A stretch of 39,190 nt of DNA from Anaerolineae bacterium (GTDB lineage: Bacteria; Chloroflexota; Anaerolineae; Aggregatilineales; Phototrophicaceae): the NCBI GenBank assembly GCA_022843385.1, contig JALHNT010000064.1:1-39190 (forward strand). The letters run 5' to 3'. Below, in pieces: positions 20,804-28,121 of the stretch; the first letter of the stretch is position 1, and each line of letters opens with the position of its first letter. The notes beneath the pieces were generated by a model that was given only the letters and a program-made list of their open reading frames with translations, had not been told where the DNA came from and did not search any database. A program made the translations under genes and the position numbers.

Positions 20804-22507
20804 GTGACGTTGAATGATCCCACAACTGATTCCTCCCCCAACCTGATCGCCGTCGAAGCCACACCCACACAGGAAGAAACCAACGCCGGAGTCGCCCGCG
20901 CCTCCAGCATCATTGCGCTGGGCAATCTGGCCGGGCGCATCCTGGGGCTGGTGCGCGAGATCGCCCTGACCAATCTGTTCGGCGCATCACGAGCCGTCGA
21001 TGCGCTCAAGGTTGCCAGCACCGTCCCCACCGGCTTTTATGACCTGCTGATCGGCGGTCATGTCAACAGCGCCATCATCCCGGTGTTGAGCGAGGTCGTC
21101 ACCCGTGAAGGCAAGCAGGCGCTCTGGGGATTGGTGTCGGTGCTGCTCAGTCTGGTGTCGGTGGCGCTGGCGCTGCTGCTGCTGGTGATCCACTTTCTCG
21201 CCCCTGGCGTGATCGGCATCATCGGCAGCGGCTTTGATGGACAGAAGGCCGCGCTGGCGACCGACCTGCTGCGGCTGTTGACGCCGTCGCTGATGTTCAT
21301 GAGCCTGTTCGCCATCGCCAGCGGGACACTCTACGCCCTGCGCTCCTTCACCTGGCCGGCCTTCGCCGGCGTGGTCTTCAACGGCTGCGTGGTGCTGGCG
21401 ACCATCGTCCTCTCGCCCCCGCTGCAACTGTTGTCTCAGGTGACGTTCGAGGGTGTCCACTGGTTTGTCGGACGCCCGGACAGCGGCATCGCGGCAGCGG
21501 CCTTCGGCTGGTTGTTGGGGTCGCTGGCCCAACTCTTATTACAACTGCCGGGGATGCGTGGGGCGCGGCTGCGCTTCACCATCAACTGGCGGCATCCGGC
21601 GGTGAAGCAGATCAGTAAGCTCTACGCGCCGGTGATGTTCTCGCTCATCATGGACATCCTGCTCATCCGGCCTTTCAGCTACAGCCTCGCCAGCCAGACC
21701 GGCGACGGCAGCATCGGTTACATGAACTGGGCGACGACGCTGATCCAATTCCCGCAGGGGTTGGTCGCCAGCGCCATCAGCGTCGCTATCCTGCCGACTC
21801 TGGCGCGGCAGGCAGCGCTGCTGACCGAGGAGAGTTCACGGGCGTTCCGCGATACGCTGGGGTTGGGTTTGCGGCTGGCGATCACGCTCATCCTGCCGGC
21901 GACGATTGGCCTGATGGTGCTGGCGCAGCCGATCATCGCGCTGTTGTTTCAGCACGGTGCCTTCACGGCCCACGACACCGCTATGACTGCCATGACGCTG
22001 CGGTTGTATCTGATCGGGCTGCCGTTCGCGGCGGTCGATCTGCTGCTGGTGTATGCCTTCTACGCTCGTCAGGACACTTTCACCCCGGCGCTGATCGGCG
22101 CGTTCAGCCTGGGCATGTATATGTTGGTGGCGGTGTGGCTGTTCCCGCGCATGGGGTTGTTCAGCCTGATGATCGCTGACAGCATGAAGCACATCATCCA
22201 CGCGCTGGTTTCGGCCTATCTGCTGCGGCGGCGCATCGGTGGCTACGGCGAGCAGCGACTGTTGGCAACCCTCAGCCGCACCGGGTTGGCGGCCGGGGCG
22301 ATGGGGCTGGCGGCCGGGCTGGTGATCCCGCCGCTGTCGGGCGTGTTCGGCGCGACCACCCTGGTCAACGAAATCCTGCTGGTCAGTCTGGCCGGGGGCA
22401 TCAGCAGCGCGGTGTATGTACTGCTGGCGCTGGGGCTGGGCGTCCACGAAGCCCGCTGGATCAGCGGCATGGTGCTGCGCCGGATAGGGCTAAACGGTGC
22501 TAAGTGA
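20804..22507 (+). CDS. murJ: Lipid II flippase MurJ (MviN family)
   Basis: The 567-residue integral membrane protein flips undecaprenyl-linked peptidoglycan precursor across the membrane. After a soluble tail of about 30 residues comes the family start ASSIIALGNLAGRILGLVRE, then ALTNLFGAS, DALKVAST and GGHVNSAIIPVLSE, which are MurJ hallmarks of the MOP superfamily. About 14 hydrophobic segments follow, including RPFSYSLAS and the GLVASAISVAILPTLA block. The start is GTG 20804 with AGAGG eight bases upstream and an extended -10 before it. The stop codon lies within a short AGTGCT-type repeat also found at the start of the window. It indicates an organism with peptidoglycan. Confidence 0.92.
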   Translation: MTLNDPTTDSSPNLIAVEATPTQEETNAGVARASSIIALGNLAGRILGLVREIALTNLFGASRAVDALKVASTVPTGFYDLLIGGHVNSAIIPVLSEVVTREGKQALWGLVSVLLSLVSVALALLLLVIHFLAPGVIGIIGSGFDGQKAALATDLLRLLTPSLMFMSLFAIASGTLYALRSFTWPAFAGVVFNGCVVLATIVLSPPLQLLSQVTFEGVHWFVGRPDSGIAAAAFGWLLGSLAQLLLQLPGMRGARLRFTINWRHPAVKQISKLYAPVMFSLIMDILLIRPFSYSLASQTGDGSIGYMNWATTLIQFPQGLVASAISVAILPTLARQAALLTEESSRAFRDTLGLGLRLAITLILPATIGLMVLAQPIIALLFQHGAFTAHDTAMTAMTLRLYLIGLPFAAVDLLLVYAFYARQDTFTPALIGAFSLGMYMLVAVWLFPRMGLFSLMIADSMKHIIHALVSAYLLRRRIGGYGEQRLLATLSRTGLAAGAMGLAAGLVIPPLSGVFGATTLVNEILLVSLAGGISSAVYVLLALGLGVHEARWISGMVLRRIGLNGAK

Positions 22508-22528
22508 AAAGTGCTGAGTGGAAAGTAG
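22497..22528 (+). repeat. AGTGCT-type repeat overlapping the murJ 3' end
   Basis: GTGCTAAGTGAAAAGTGCTG followed by AGTGGAAAG resembles the AAAGTGCTAAGTTAAAAG part of the repeats at 127-211 and 583-660. It supplies the last two codons and the stop of murJ. Confidence 0.45.
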
Positions 22529-22560
22529 TGGGCTGAGGGAGTGAACTGCCGCGCCTCGGC

Positions 22561-23847
22561 TTATGTCAACCGGTTTAGATTGTCCCGCGCATCCTCATCA
22601 CTGGGATCAATCCGCAGCGCCGTTTCGAAATCGGCTCGTGCCTGCTGCTTATCACCTTTTGCCAGATAGGCTTCACCTCGATTGCTATAGGCAAGTGCAT
22701 AATTCGGGTTTAGGCGAATAGCCTGGTCATAGTCGGCGATGGCGCGGTCATAGTCTCCTTTGTCGTTATAGGCATTTCCTCGATTGTTAAAGGCAGCAGC
22801 ATCCTGCGGATCGAGAAGGATGGCCTGGTCATAGTCGGCGATGGCGCGGTCATAGTCTCCTTTGTCGTTATAGGCAATCCCTCGATTGTTAAAGGCAGCA
22901 GCATCCTGCGGATCGAGAAGGATGGCCTGGTCGTAGTCGGCGATAGCGTGGTCATACTCCCCTTTGCCTGCATAGGCAATCCCCCGATTGTAGAAGGCAG
23001 CGGCATTCTGCGGGTCGAGGATGATAGACTGATTGAAATCGGCGATGGCGCGGTCATAGTCCCCTTTTTTGCCATGAGCGAGCCCCCGATTGTAGTAGGT
23101 GGTAGTATACTCAGGATCGAGGAGGATGGCCTGATTGTAATCGGCGATGGCCGCATCATAATCGCGTCTTTCGCTAAAAACGACTCCCCGATTGATGTAG
23201 GCGGCATCATCCTGAGGATTGAGGTGGATGGCCTGACTATAATCGGCGATGGCCGCATCACTATCGCCGCGTTCAGCAGCAAGAAAGGCACGTTCAAAGA
23301 ATTCATTTGCCGTGAGTTGATCTTTTTCAACCTTGGGCTGCGCTGCTTCCCGCTGAATAGCCTGCTGGACGACAGTAACATCAGCCGATGGAGTGGGCTG
23401 CAAAACGACATCCAGGGGCTTGTTCAGGAAGCGTGTCCGCAGCCGAACCATCGCTTCATCGAAATAATCAGATGGGATGCGGATAGCGTTATAGCTTTTC
23501 AACGCGGCCAGCTTCCCGGTCAGGTAACGATCCATCTCATGGAAGTCAAAGCCTTCAAAGGTCAGCGGGACAATGTTGCGCTGGCTGTCGATGGCGGCCT
23601 CGATCTCGCGGCGCAGCCAGTCATTGGGGTCAGCGCAGCGTTCGAGGGCACTGGGGGTGAGAATTACCAGGAAGTGCGCCCGCGCCCGCACCTGATCGAA
23701 GATGATGCGCTCGAATGAGCCGGAGTCAATCGACTCGTAATCTAGAAAGACATCGTAGCCATTGGCCCGCAAATCCTGAAACACGGCGCGGGCCTGATAG
23801 ATGTTAGTGCGGCGGTAACTGATGAAGACGGTTTTTTCGACGCGCAT
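22561..23847 (-). CDS. TIR domain protein with seven TPR repeats
   Basis: The 428-residue protein has an N-terminal TIR domain (residues 4-135), a linker and seven 34-residue TPRs (about 187-424). The TIR part shows KTVFISYRR (first strand), YDVFLDYESI, FLVILTPSAL and DWLRREIEAAI, where Glu81 matches the catalytic Glu of NAD-consuming TIR enzymes. TPR units carry NRGxAY, then DYDxAIADYDQAIxLDP. Units 5 and 6 are almost identical, and at DNA level two 102-bp units (22742-22843 and 22844-22945) differ at about four bases. Such proteins may be ligand-triggered NADases in signalling or phage defence. No partner defence gene is adjacent. ATG 23847 lacks a strong ribosome site, but an extended -10 (TGCGATAAT) lies upstream. 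Confidence 0.88.
   Translation of the reverse strand: MRVEKTVFISYRRTNIYQARAVFQDLRANGYDVFLDYESIDSGSFERIIFDQVRARAHFLVILTPSALERCADPNDWLRREIEAAIDSQRNIVPLTFEGFDFHEMDRYLTGKLAALKSYNAIRIPSDYFDEAMVRLRTRFLNKPLDVVLQPTPSADVTVVQQAIQREAAQPKVEKDQLTANEFFERAFLAAERGDSDAAIADYSQAIHLNPQDDAAYINRGVVFSERRDYDAAIADYNQAILLDPEYTTTYYNRGLAHGKKGDYDRAIADFNQSIILDPQNAAAFYNRGIAYAGKGEYDHAIADYDQAILLDPQDAAAFNNRGIAYNDKGDYDRAIADYDQAILLDPQDAAAFNNRGNAYNDKGDYDRAIADYDQAIRLNPNYALAYSNRGEAYLAKGDKQQARADFETALRIDPSDEDARDNLNRLT
22742..22945 (-). repeat. Two near-identical 102-bp tandem TPR-coding units
   Basis: Units 22742-22843 and 22844-22945 start with GCGCGGTCATAGTCTCC and differ at about four of 102 positions by my count. Neighbouring TPR units are clearly more diverged, so this pair is a recent duplication or gene-conversion product. 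Confidence 0.85.
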
Positions 23848-23886
23848 GGGTCTGGCCTGTGGTCACATGGGATATGGGATGCGTGT

Positions 23887-23895
23887 ATTATCGCA
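23887..23895 (-). promoter_or_regulatory. Extended -10 promoter of the TIR-TPR gene
   Basis: The minus strand reads TGCGATAAT from 23895 to 23887, 39 bases upstream of ATG 23847. No -35 is clear. Confidence 0.45.
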
Positions 23896-24046
23896 TGAGG
23901 GACAGGGCGCGGCAAATAGGGGGATGATGGACACCTGTTTCACTCACGATGCCTATCGGACAAGACGTGGCAAGGCGATGAGAAAGCCCTTGTGCAGGGG
24001 TTTTGTGGGGCGATTTACAGGCGGCAAGTTTACTCTCAATTCAAGG

Positions 24047-24087
24047 AACCCTGATCGTTAGAGGATACCCGCTTCACAATCAGGGTT
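24047..24087. terminator. Hairpin downstream of the Fe-S oxidoreductase gene
   Basis: AACCCTGAT and ATCAGGGTT form a perfect 9-bp stem around a 23-base loop. It lies 17 bases beyond the stop of the minus-strand gene at 24104. The T-run after the stem is weak. Confidence 0.45.
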
Positions 24088-24103
24088 ATCGTTTTAATCC
24101 GCC

Positions 24104-26146
24104 TCAATCCCCCGACGGACTGGGCAGGCGGTCGGCGATCAGTTCGACGACATCCTTGATGACTAGCCCATCGCCGACGTTGGCTTTGGCGCTCTCGAAC
24201 ATCTGCATACAGAACGGGCAGCCCACCGCCAACACCTCCGCGCCGGAGGCTTTGGCCTCTTCGTAGCGCTCGACATTGACAGCCTTCGTCCCGTGTTCTT
24301 CTTCTTTCCAGAACTGCGCCCCACCGGCTCCGCAGCAGAACGAATTCTTCTTGGTGCGCGGCATCTCGATCAGGCTGTCGGTCACCAGGCTGAGGGCGGT
24401 GCGCGGCGCTTCGACCACATCGTTGTGCCGTCCCAGATAGCACGGGTCGTGGAACGTGACGTTGCTCATCTGGGTCGGGTTGGCGCTGGCCGGAATCTTG
24501 CCAGCGGTCATAAGTTCAGCGATCAATTCGGTGTGATGCACCACCGCGTAGTTGCCGCCGAACTGGTGATATTCCTTGCCCAGGTTGTGGAAACAGTGCG
24601 GGCAGGTGACGACGATGCGTTTGGGTTTGACCTCGTTCAGCAACTCGACATTGCCGGTCGCCAGTTCGTAGTAGAGGTCTTCCTTGCCCGCACGCCGCGC
24701 TACATCGCCGGTGCAGTTCTCCTGCTCGCCCAGCACAGCGAAGCTGACGCCCGCCGTGTGCAGCACCTTAACCAGCGCCCGCGCGGTCAGTTGGGCGCGC
24801 GGATCGTAATTCACCGCACAGCCAGTCCAGTAGAGAATTTCAAAATCGGGGTTCTCGTCCACCGTCGGCACCGGGAATTCCAGCCCATTGGCCCACTTGA
24901 AGCGGTCGGTGCGCGGGGCCTGCCAGGGATTGCCCTGCCGTTCCATGCCCTTGAAGGCATTCTGCAAGTCGCCGGGGAATTCTGACTGCATTAGCACGGC
25001 GTCGCGGCGGATGTTGAGGATGTCGAGCATCGGTTCGTTCCCCACCGGGCAGATGTCGATGCAGGCCCCGCACGAGGTACAGGCCCAGACCGCCGACTCG
25101 CTGATGATGCTGCCGATCAGCGGAACCTCTGAGTCCTTGCCTTCGGCCAGCAGCGAGAAATGCTCACGCATGAAATAGCGCTTGTTGATCTCCAGCGCCG
25201 AGGGAGAAAGTTCCTTGCCAGTCACATAAGCCGGGCAGACATCCTGACAGCGGTTGCACATGATGCAGGCGAAGCCATCGAAGATGTTGGTTTTGGGCAG
25301 GTGTTCCAGCTTGTTGACGCCGAACTGTTCCAGATCCGCGTTCTCTAGATCGAGCTTATCCATCTCACCGAGCGAGGTACGGCGCGGTTTGGTCAGGAAG
25401 TTGAGCGGTGCCATGAACAGATGGGCGTGTTTGGAATAAGGAAAGTAGGGGGTGAAGATCAGGATGCCGCCCAGCGCCAGCCACCAAAACAGATGCTCCA
25501 GTCCGCGCAGGCCATCGGCGCTGACGCCGCTCCAGATGGGCGATACCAGCGTGGCGAAGGGCATGAACAGATCCGCGCCGTGTGTGGCGACATAAGCCGT
25601 TTCGCCCAGGAAGCGCGCCCCGACGTGGATCAGGATGAAGCTGCCGACGATCAGCGAGTCGGTGGTGATCCCGCCGGCTTTGACGCCGGGATGCAGCAGC
25701 ACATTGTCGTGATACTGGAGTTCGGTCTTGTTGGGCAGCACGAAGCGCCGCAGCAAAAAGTAGGCCACCCCGCCCAACACCACGATGCTCAACACATCGG
25801 CCAGCAGACGGTAGACATCGTAGATAATACCGAGCTGCGCCAGCGTATCGGTGAAGTTGGGGATGAATCCGCGCAGCACATCCAGCCCATTGACCAGGAA
25901 ATAAAAGGTGAAGCCCCAGACGATGCCGAGATGGATCAGGCTGGAGACGCGGCGGGTCTTGAGCGTGGTCTGCTGGCTCAGGTAAACGCGCAGCGCCGTC
26001 CACAACCGCTGCGGCAGTTTATCCAGATAGAGCTGGCCTTCACCCCGGTTGATGATACGGGCCATATCCACAAATCCGCTGTAAGTCGCCCCAACGGCCA
26101 ACAGCGCCAGCAGCAAAAACAACATTTGTTCAACGGGTGTCAGCAT
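24104..26146 (-). CDS. Membrane-bound HdrD/GlpC-like Fe-S oxidoreductase
   Basis: The 680-residue protein joins an N-terminal membrane domain (five to six segments, residues about 8-240, NarI-like) to a cytoplasmic Fe-S and CCG-domain region. Two 4Fe-4S sites are complete: CIMCNRCQDVCPAY (about 293) and CTSCGACIDICPVG (about 353). Two CCG domains follow, with YWTGCAVNY, VTCPHCFHN, FHDPCYLGRHND, SFCCGAGGAQFW and VGCPFCMQMF. Such proteins pass electrons between a soluble donor (often ETF or acyl-CoA oxidation) and membrane quinone. ATG 26146 is preferred to ATG 26164 because GAGGAA lies about five bases before it. An extended -10 at 26198-26190 lies 44 bases upstream. No EtfAB genes are next to it, so the donor is not shown. 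Confidence 0.88.
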   Translation of the reverse strand: MLTPVEQMLFLLLALLAVGATYSGFVDMARIINRGEGQLYLDKLPQRLWTALRVYLSQQTTLKTRRVSSLIHLGIVWGFTFYFLVNGLDVLRGFIPNFTDTLAQLGIIYDVYRLLADVLSIVVLGGVAYFLLRRFVLPNKTELQYHDNVLLHPGVKAGGITTDSLIVGSFILIHVGARFLGETAYVATHGADLFMPFATLVSPIWSGVSADGLRGLEHLFWWLALGGILIFTPYFPYSKHAHLFMAPLNFLTKPRRTSLGEMDKLDLENADLEQFGVNKLEHLPKTNIFDGFACIMCNRCQDVCPAYVTGKELSPSALEINKRYFMREHFSLLAEGKDSEVPLIGSIISESAVWACTSCGACIDICPVGNEPMLDILNIRRDAVLMQSEFPGDLQNAFKGMERQGNPWQAPRTDRFKWANGLEFPVPTVDENPDFEILYWTGCAVNYDPRAQLTARALVKVLHTAGVSFAVLGEQENCTGDVARRAGKEDLYYELATGNVELLNEVKPKRIVVTCPHCFHNLGKEYHQFGGNYAVVHHTELIAELMTAGKIPASANPTQMSNVTFHDPCYLGRHNDVVEAPRTALSLVTDSLIEMPRTKKNSFCCGAGGAQFWKEEEHGTKAVNVERYEEAKASGAEVLAVGCPFCMQMFESAKANVGDGLVIKDVVELIADRLPSPSGD

Positions 26147-26189
26147 GAGGTTCCTCGGCGACATCTATTTTGCGTACGACCTGCTGACG

Positions 26190-26198
26190 AGTGTACCA
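26190..26198 (-). promoter_or_regulatory. Extended -10 promoter of the Fe-S oxidoreductase gene
   Basis: The minus strand reads TGGTACACT from 26198 to 26190. Predicted start near 26183 gives a leader of about 37 bases. Confidence 0.5.
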
Positions 26199-26271
26199 CC
26201 TGCCGTAAGATGGGGCAAAATACCGTGCAGTTGGCGGTTTCGAACGTCAATTTTCGCGCATCTGTAGCCTG

Positions 26272-26280
26272 TGTTATACT
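26272..26280 (+). promoter_or_regulatory. Extended -10 promoter of the GlmL-like operon, predicted leaderless
   Basis: TGTTATACT ends at 26280 and the ATG of the first operon gene is at 26287. The usual 6-7 base distance from -10 to start puts transcription on the A of ATG. The six intervening bases, CACCTC, hold no ribosome site. Confidence 0.55.
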
Positions 26281-26286
26281 CACCTC

Positions 26287-26550
26287 ATGAACAGAGCAGA
26301 AGAACCAATACCCTTGCCGGAGTGGGCGCGTCAGCTTCAGGCGCGCGGCTGGGGCAGCAGCCTGAGCATCGCGCTCGATGTTGTGGAACCGCTGGCCCCG
26401 CTGCTGGCACAGGGGGTATGGGTGGCACAGCCTGTATTGGGGTTGTGGCTGAAGCGCGAGCTGCTGGCGGATCTGGCGCATACGCTGGAGACGCCAGGCG
26501 AATTGGAACGGGTGCGGCAGGCATTGGATGACAACCGCAACCGCCGCTGA
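26287..26550 (+). CDS. Small protein of unknown function, first gene of the GlmL-like operon
   Basis: This 87-residue protein is not recognised. It is rich in Leu, Ala and Trp: PLPEWARQLQARGWGSSL (about 9-26), then an amphipathic to hydrophobic stretch VVEPLAPLLAQGVWVAQPVL (about 32-51), and a charged helical C-terminus (LKRELLADLAHTLETPGELE, ending DDNRNRR). The middle could sit at a membrane surface. It begins at ATG 26287 directly after an extended -10, implying a leaderless message. The next gene starts 35 bases downstream. Its place as leader gene suggests a small accessory or regulator of the complex; this is inference. Confidence 0.6.
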   Translation: MNRAEEPIPLPEWARQLQARGWGSSLSIALDVVEPLAPLLAQGVWVAQPVLGLWLKRELLADLAHTLETPGELERVRQALDDNRNRR

Positions 26551-26585
26551 GAGATGATCCGCATGAGGCAGGAACGAGGGGGCTT

Positions 26586-27395
26586 GTGAACAGCACAACC
26601 CAGTTTTTCACCCTGATGATCGTGCTGCTGACGATGGTGGTCAGCATCATTGTGACGCAGTTCGTGCGCCGTCGCCGCGACTTCTATGTGCTGCGTCCGA
26701 TACCGGCTTACACCCGGCTGCCGCTGCTGGTCGGGCAGGGCATTGAGGCCAACCAGCCGGTGCATGTCTCGCTGGGCAGCGCCGGGCTGGGCGGTGAATC
26801 GACGCTGCTGGCGCTGGCGAGCGCTGAGTTGTTTTATCAAGTGGCGCAGCGTTCGGTCATCGGCGGGACACCACCGATCCTGTCCGTCAGCGACTCAAGC
26901 GCGGTGCCGCTGGCACAAGATACCCTCCGGCGCGCTTACACCTCGCGCGGGATGTTGAGCCGCTATCCACGCGGCAGCATCCGCTGGTATCCTGGCGGTG
27001 GGCGTTCGCTGGCTTTCGCGGCAGCGCTGACAGCGACGATGGCCGGCGACCGGGTTTCGTCAAATGTGCTGGCGGGCAGCTTTGGCGCGGAATTGGCGCT
27101 GCCAGCCGAGACTGCCGCCCGGCGCGGTCAGCAGTTGATCGCCACCAGCAGCCAGTTGGAAGGACAGGCGGTGGCTTATGTTATGGCCGATGAGGCACTT
27201 ATCGGTGAAGAAGTATTCGCGGCTGGCGCGTATCTGACCGACAAAGCGGCGCAAATCGGCAGCCTGTCGGCGCTCGATACGCTGCGCTGGTTGCTCATCA
27301 TTGGCATTCTGATCCCCACCATTGTGGCGCTGGGGGATTACTTTTTGCAGGGACGGTTTTCGGCAGCGATTGCCCGTCTCCTGGGTGGAGGGTAG
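26586..27395 (+). CDS. DUF6754 membrane protein
   Basis: The 269-residue protein has an N-terminal membrane segment (about 7-27), a soluble alpha/beta domain and a C-terminal membrane segment (about 230-250, RWLLIIGILIPTIVALGDYF). The soluble domain matches my memory of DUF6754: PVHVSLGSAGLGGESTLLAL, ILSVSDSSAVPLAQD, then AFAAALTATMAG, and near the end YVMADEALIGEEVFAAGAYL. The GEExFAAxAYL ending is the strongest mark. The family has no assigned function. The start is GTG 26586 with GAGGG five bases upstream. The next gene begins three bases after its stop. In this operon it would place a ligand-binding-like domain at the inner membrane face next to the ATPase. Confidence 0.72.
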   Translation: MNSTTQFFTLMIVLLTMVVSIIVTQFVRRRRDFYVLRPIPAYTRLPLLVGQGIEANQPVHVSLGSAGLGGESTLLALASAELFYQVAQRSVIGGTPPILSVSDSSAVPLAQDTLRRAYTSRGMLSRYPRGSIRWYPGGGRSLAFAAALTATMAGDRVSSNVLAGSFGAELALPAETAARRGQQLIATSSQLEGQAVAYVMADEALIGEEVFAAGAYLTDKAAQIGSLSALDTLRWLLIIGILIPTIVALGDYFLQGRFSAAIARLLGGG

Positions 27396-27398
27396 CGC

Positions 27399-28076
27399 AT
27401 GGCGCGGCTCGGATCGGCCATCACCACAGCCATCGTCATCTTCGTTGGCTTCGTCACGCTGCTGGGGCTGGTCGTCACCAGTGACCTCAGCCCGGTATTC
27501 GATAGCGTTCTGAACAATCCGCTGTTCTCGGCGCGGGGTCTGGCAGGGATCTTCATACAGTTGACTGTCATCACCATCGCCGTCACCATTCTGATTGGCA
27601 TCCTCAACCTGCTGCTGGTGCATCTGGGGCGGTTGTTTCGGCGACAGATTCGCTTCACCGAACGCCTCTACAGCCTGGTGCTGCTGGTGAGTGCGTTGGG
27701 CGTGCTGGTGCTGACCGGGCTGGAACGTTCCGGCAGTGCGCCAGCTGGTTCATCCAGCTTCCTGCTGAACAATGTGCAGGTCGCCATCGAGTCGGCGCTG
27801 GCCGGGCTAGTGCTGTTCGCCCTGGTCTATGGCGCGTACCGGATGCTGCGCCACCGTGTGACCTTCGCCGGGGTATTGTTCACGCTGGCACTTTTGGTAT
27901 TTCTGCTGCTGGCGCTGCCGTTTCGCTGGGCACTGGGTCTGGCAGAAGTGCGAGACTGGCTGCTGGCGGTGCCGGTCAGCGCCGGAGCGCGCGGCATCCT
28001 GCTGGGCATCGCGCTGGCGACCGCTGTCACCGGCGTGCGGGTATTGATTGGACAGGATCGTTCCTATCGCGAATGA
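27399..28076 (+). CDS. Polytopic membrane protein of unknown function
   Basis: The 225-residue protein has about six hydrophobic segments, at roughly 7-27, 48-72, 88-106, 124-145, 153-173 and 190-210. Loops are short; a basic loop HLGRLFRRQIRFTERL lies after the second segment and RMLRHRVTFAG after the fourth. No enzyme motif or transporter signature is seen. ATG 27399 follows the DUF6754 stop by three bases and has GGAGGG upstream within that gene, so the two are translated together. I infer a scaffold or channel-like component of the complex. Confidence 0.72.
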   Translation: MARLGSAITTAIVIFVGFVTLLGLVVTSDLSPVFDSVLNNPLFSARGLAGIFIQLTVITIAVTILIGILNLLLVHLGRLFRRQIRFTERLYSLVLLVSALGVLVLTGLERSGSAPAGSSSFLLNNVQVAIESALAGLVLFALVYGAYRMLRHRVTFAGVLFTLALLVFLLLALPFRWALGLAEVRDWLLAVPVSAGARGILLGIALATAVTGVRVLIGQDRSYRE

Positions 28077-28121
28077 GCGCGTCCCAACCGGAGGCTTTCC
28101 GCGTAGTGGGGGATTACGTAC

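Noticed and set aside
22742..22945. Possible CRISPR-like direct repeats
   Set aside because: The units are contiguous without spacers, 102 bp long and in frame as TPR codons.
22561..26146. Defence island around the TIR-TPR gene
   Set aside because: Neighbours are murJ and an Fe-S oxidoreductase; no other defence gene or mobile-element gene is adjacent.
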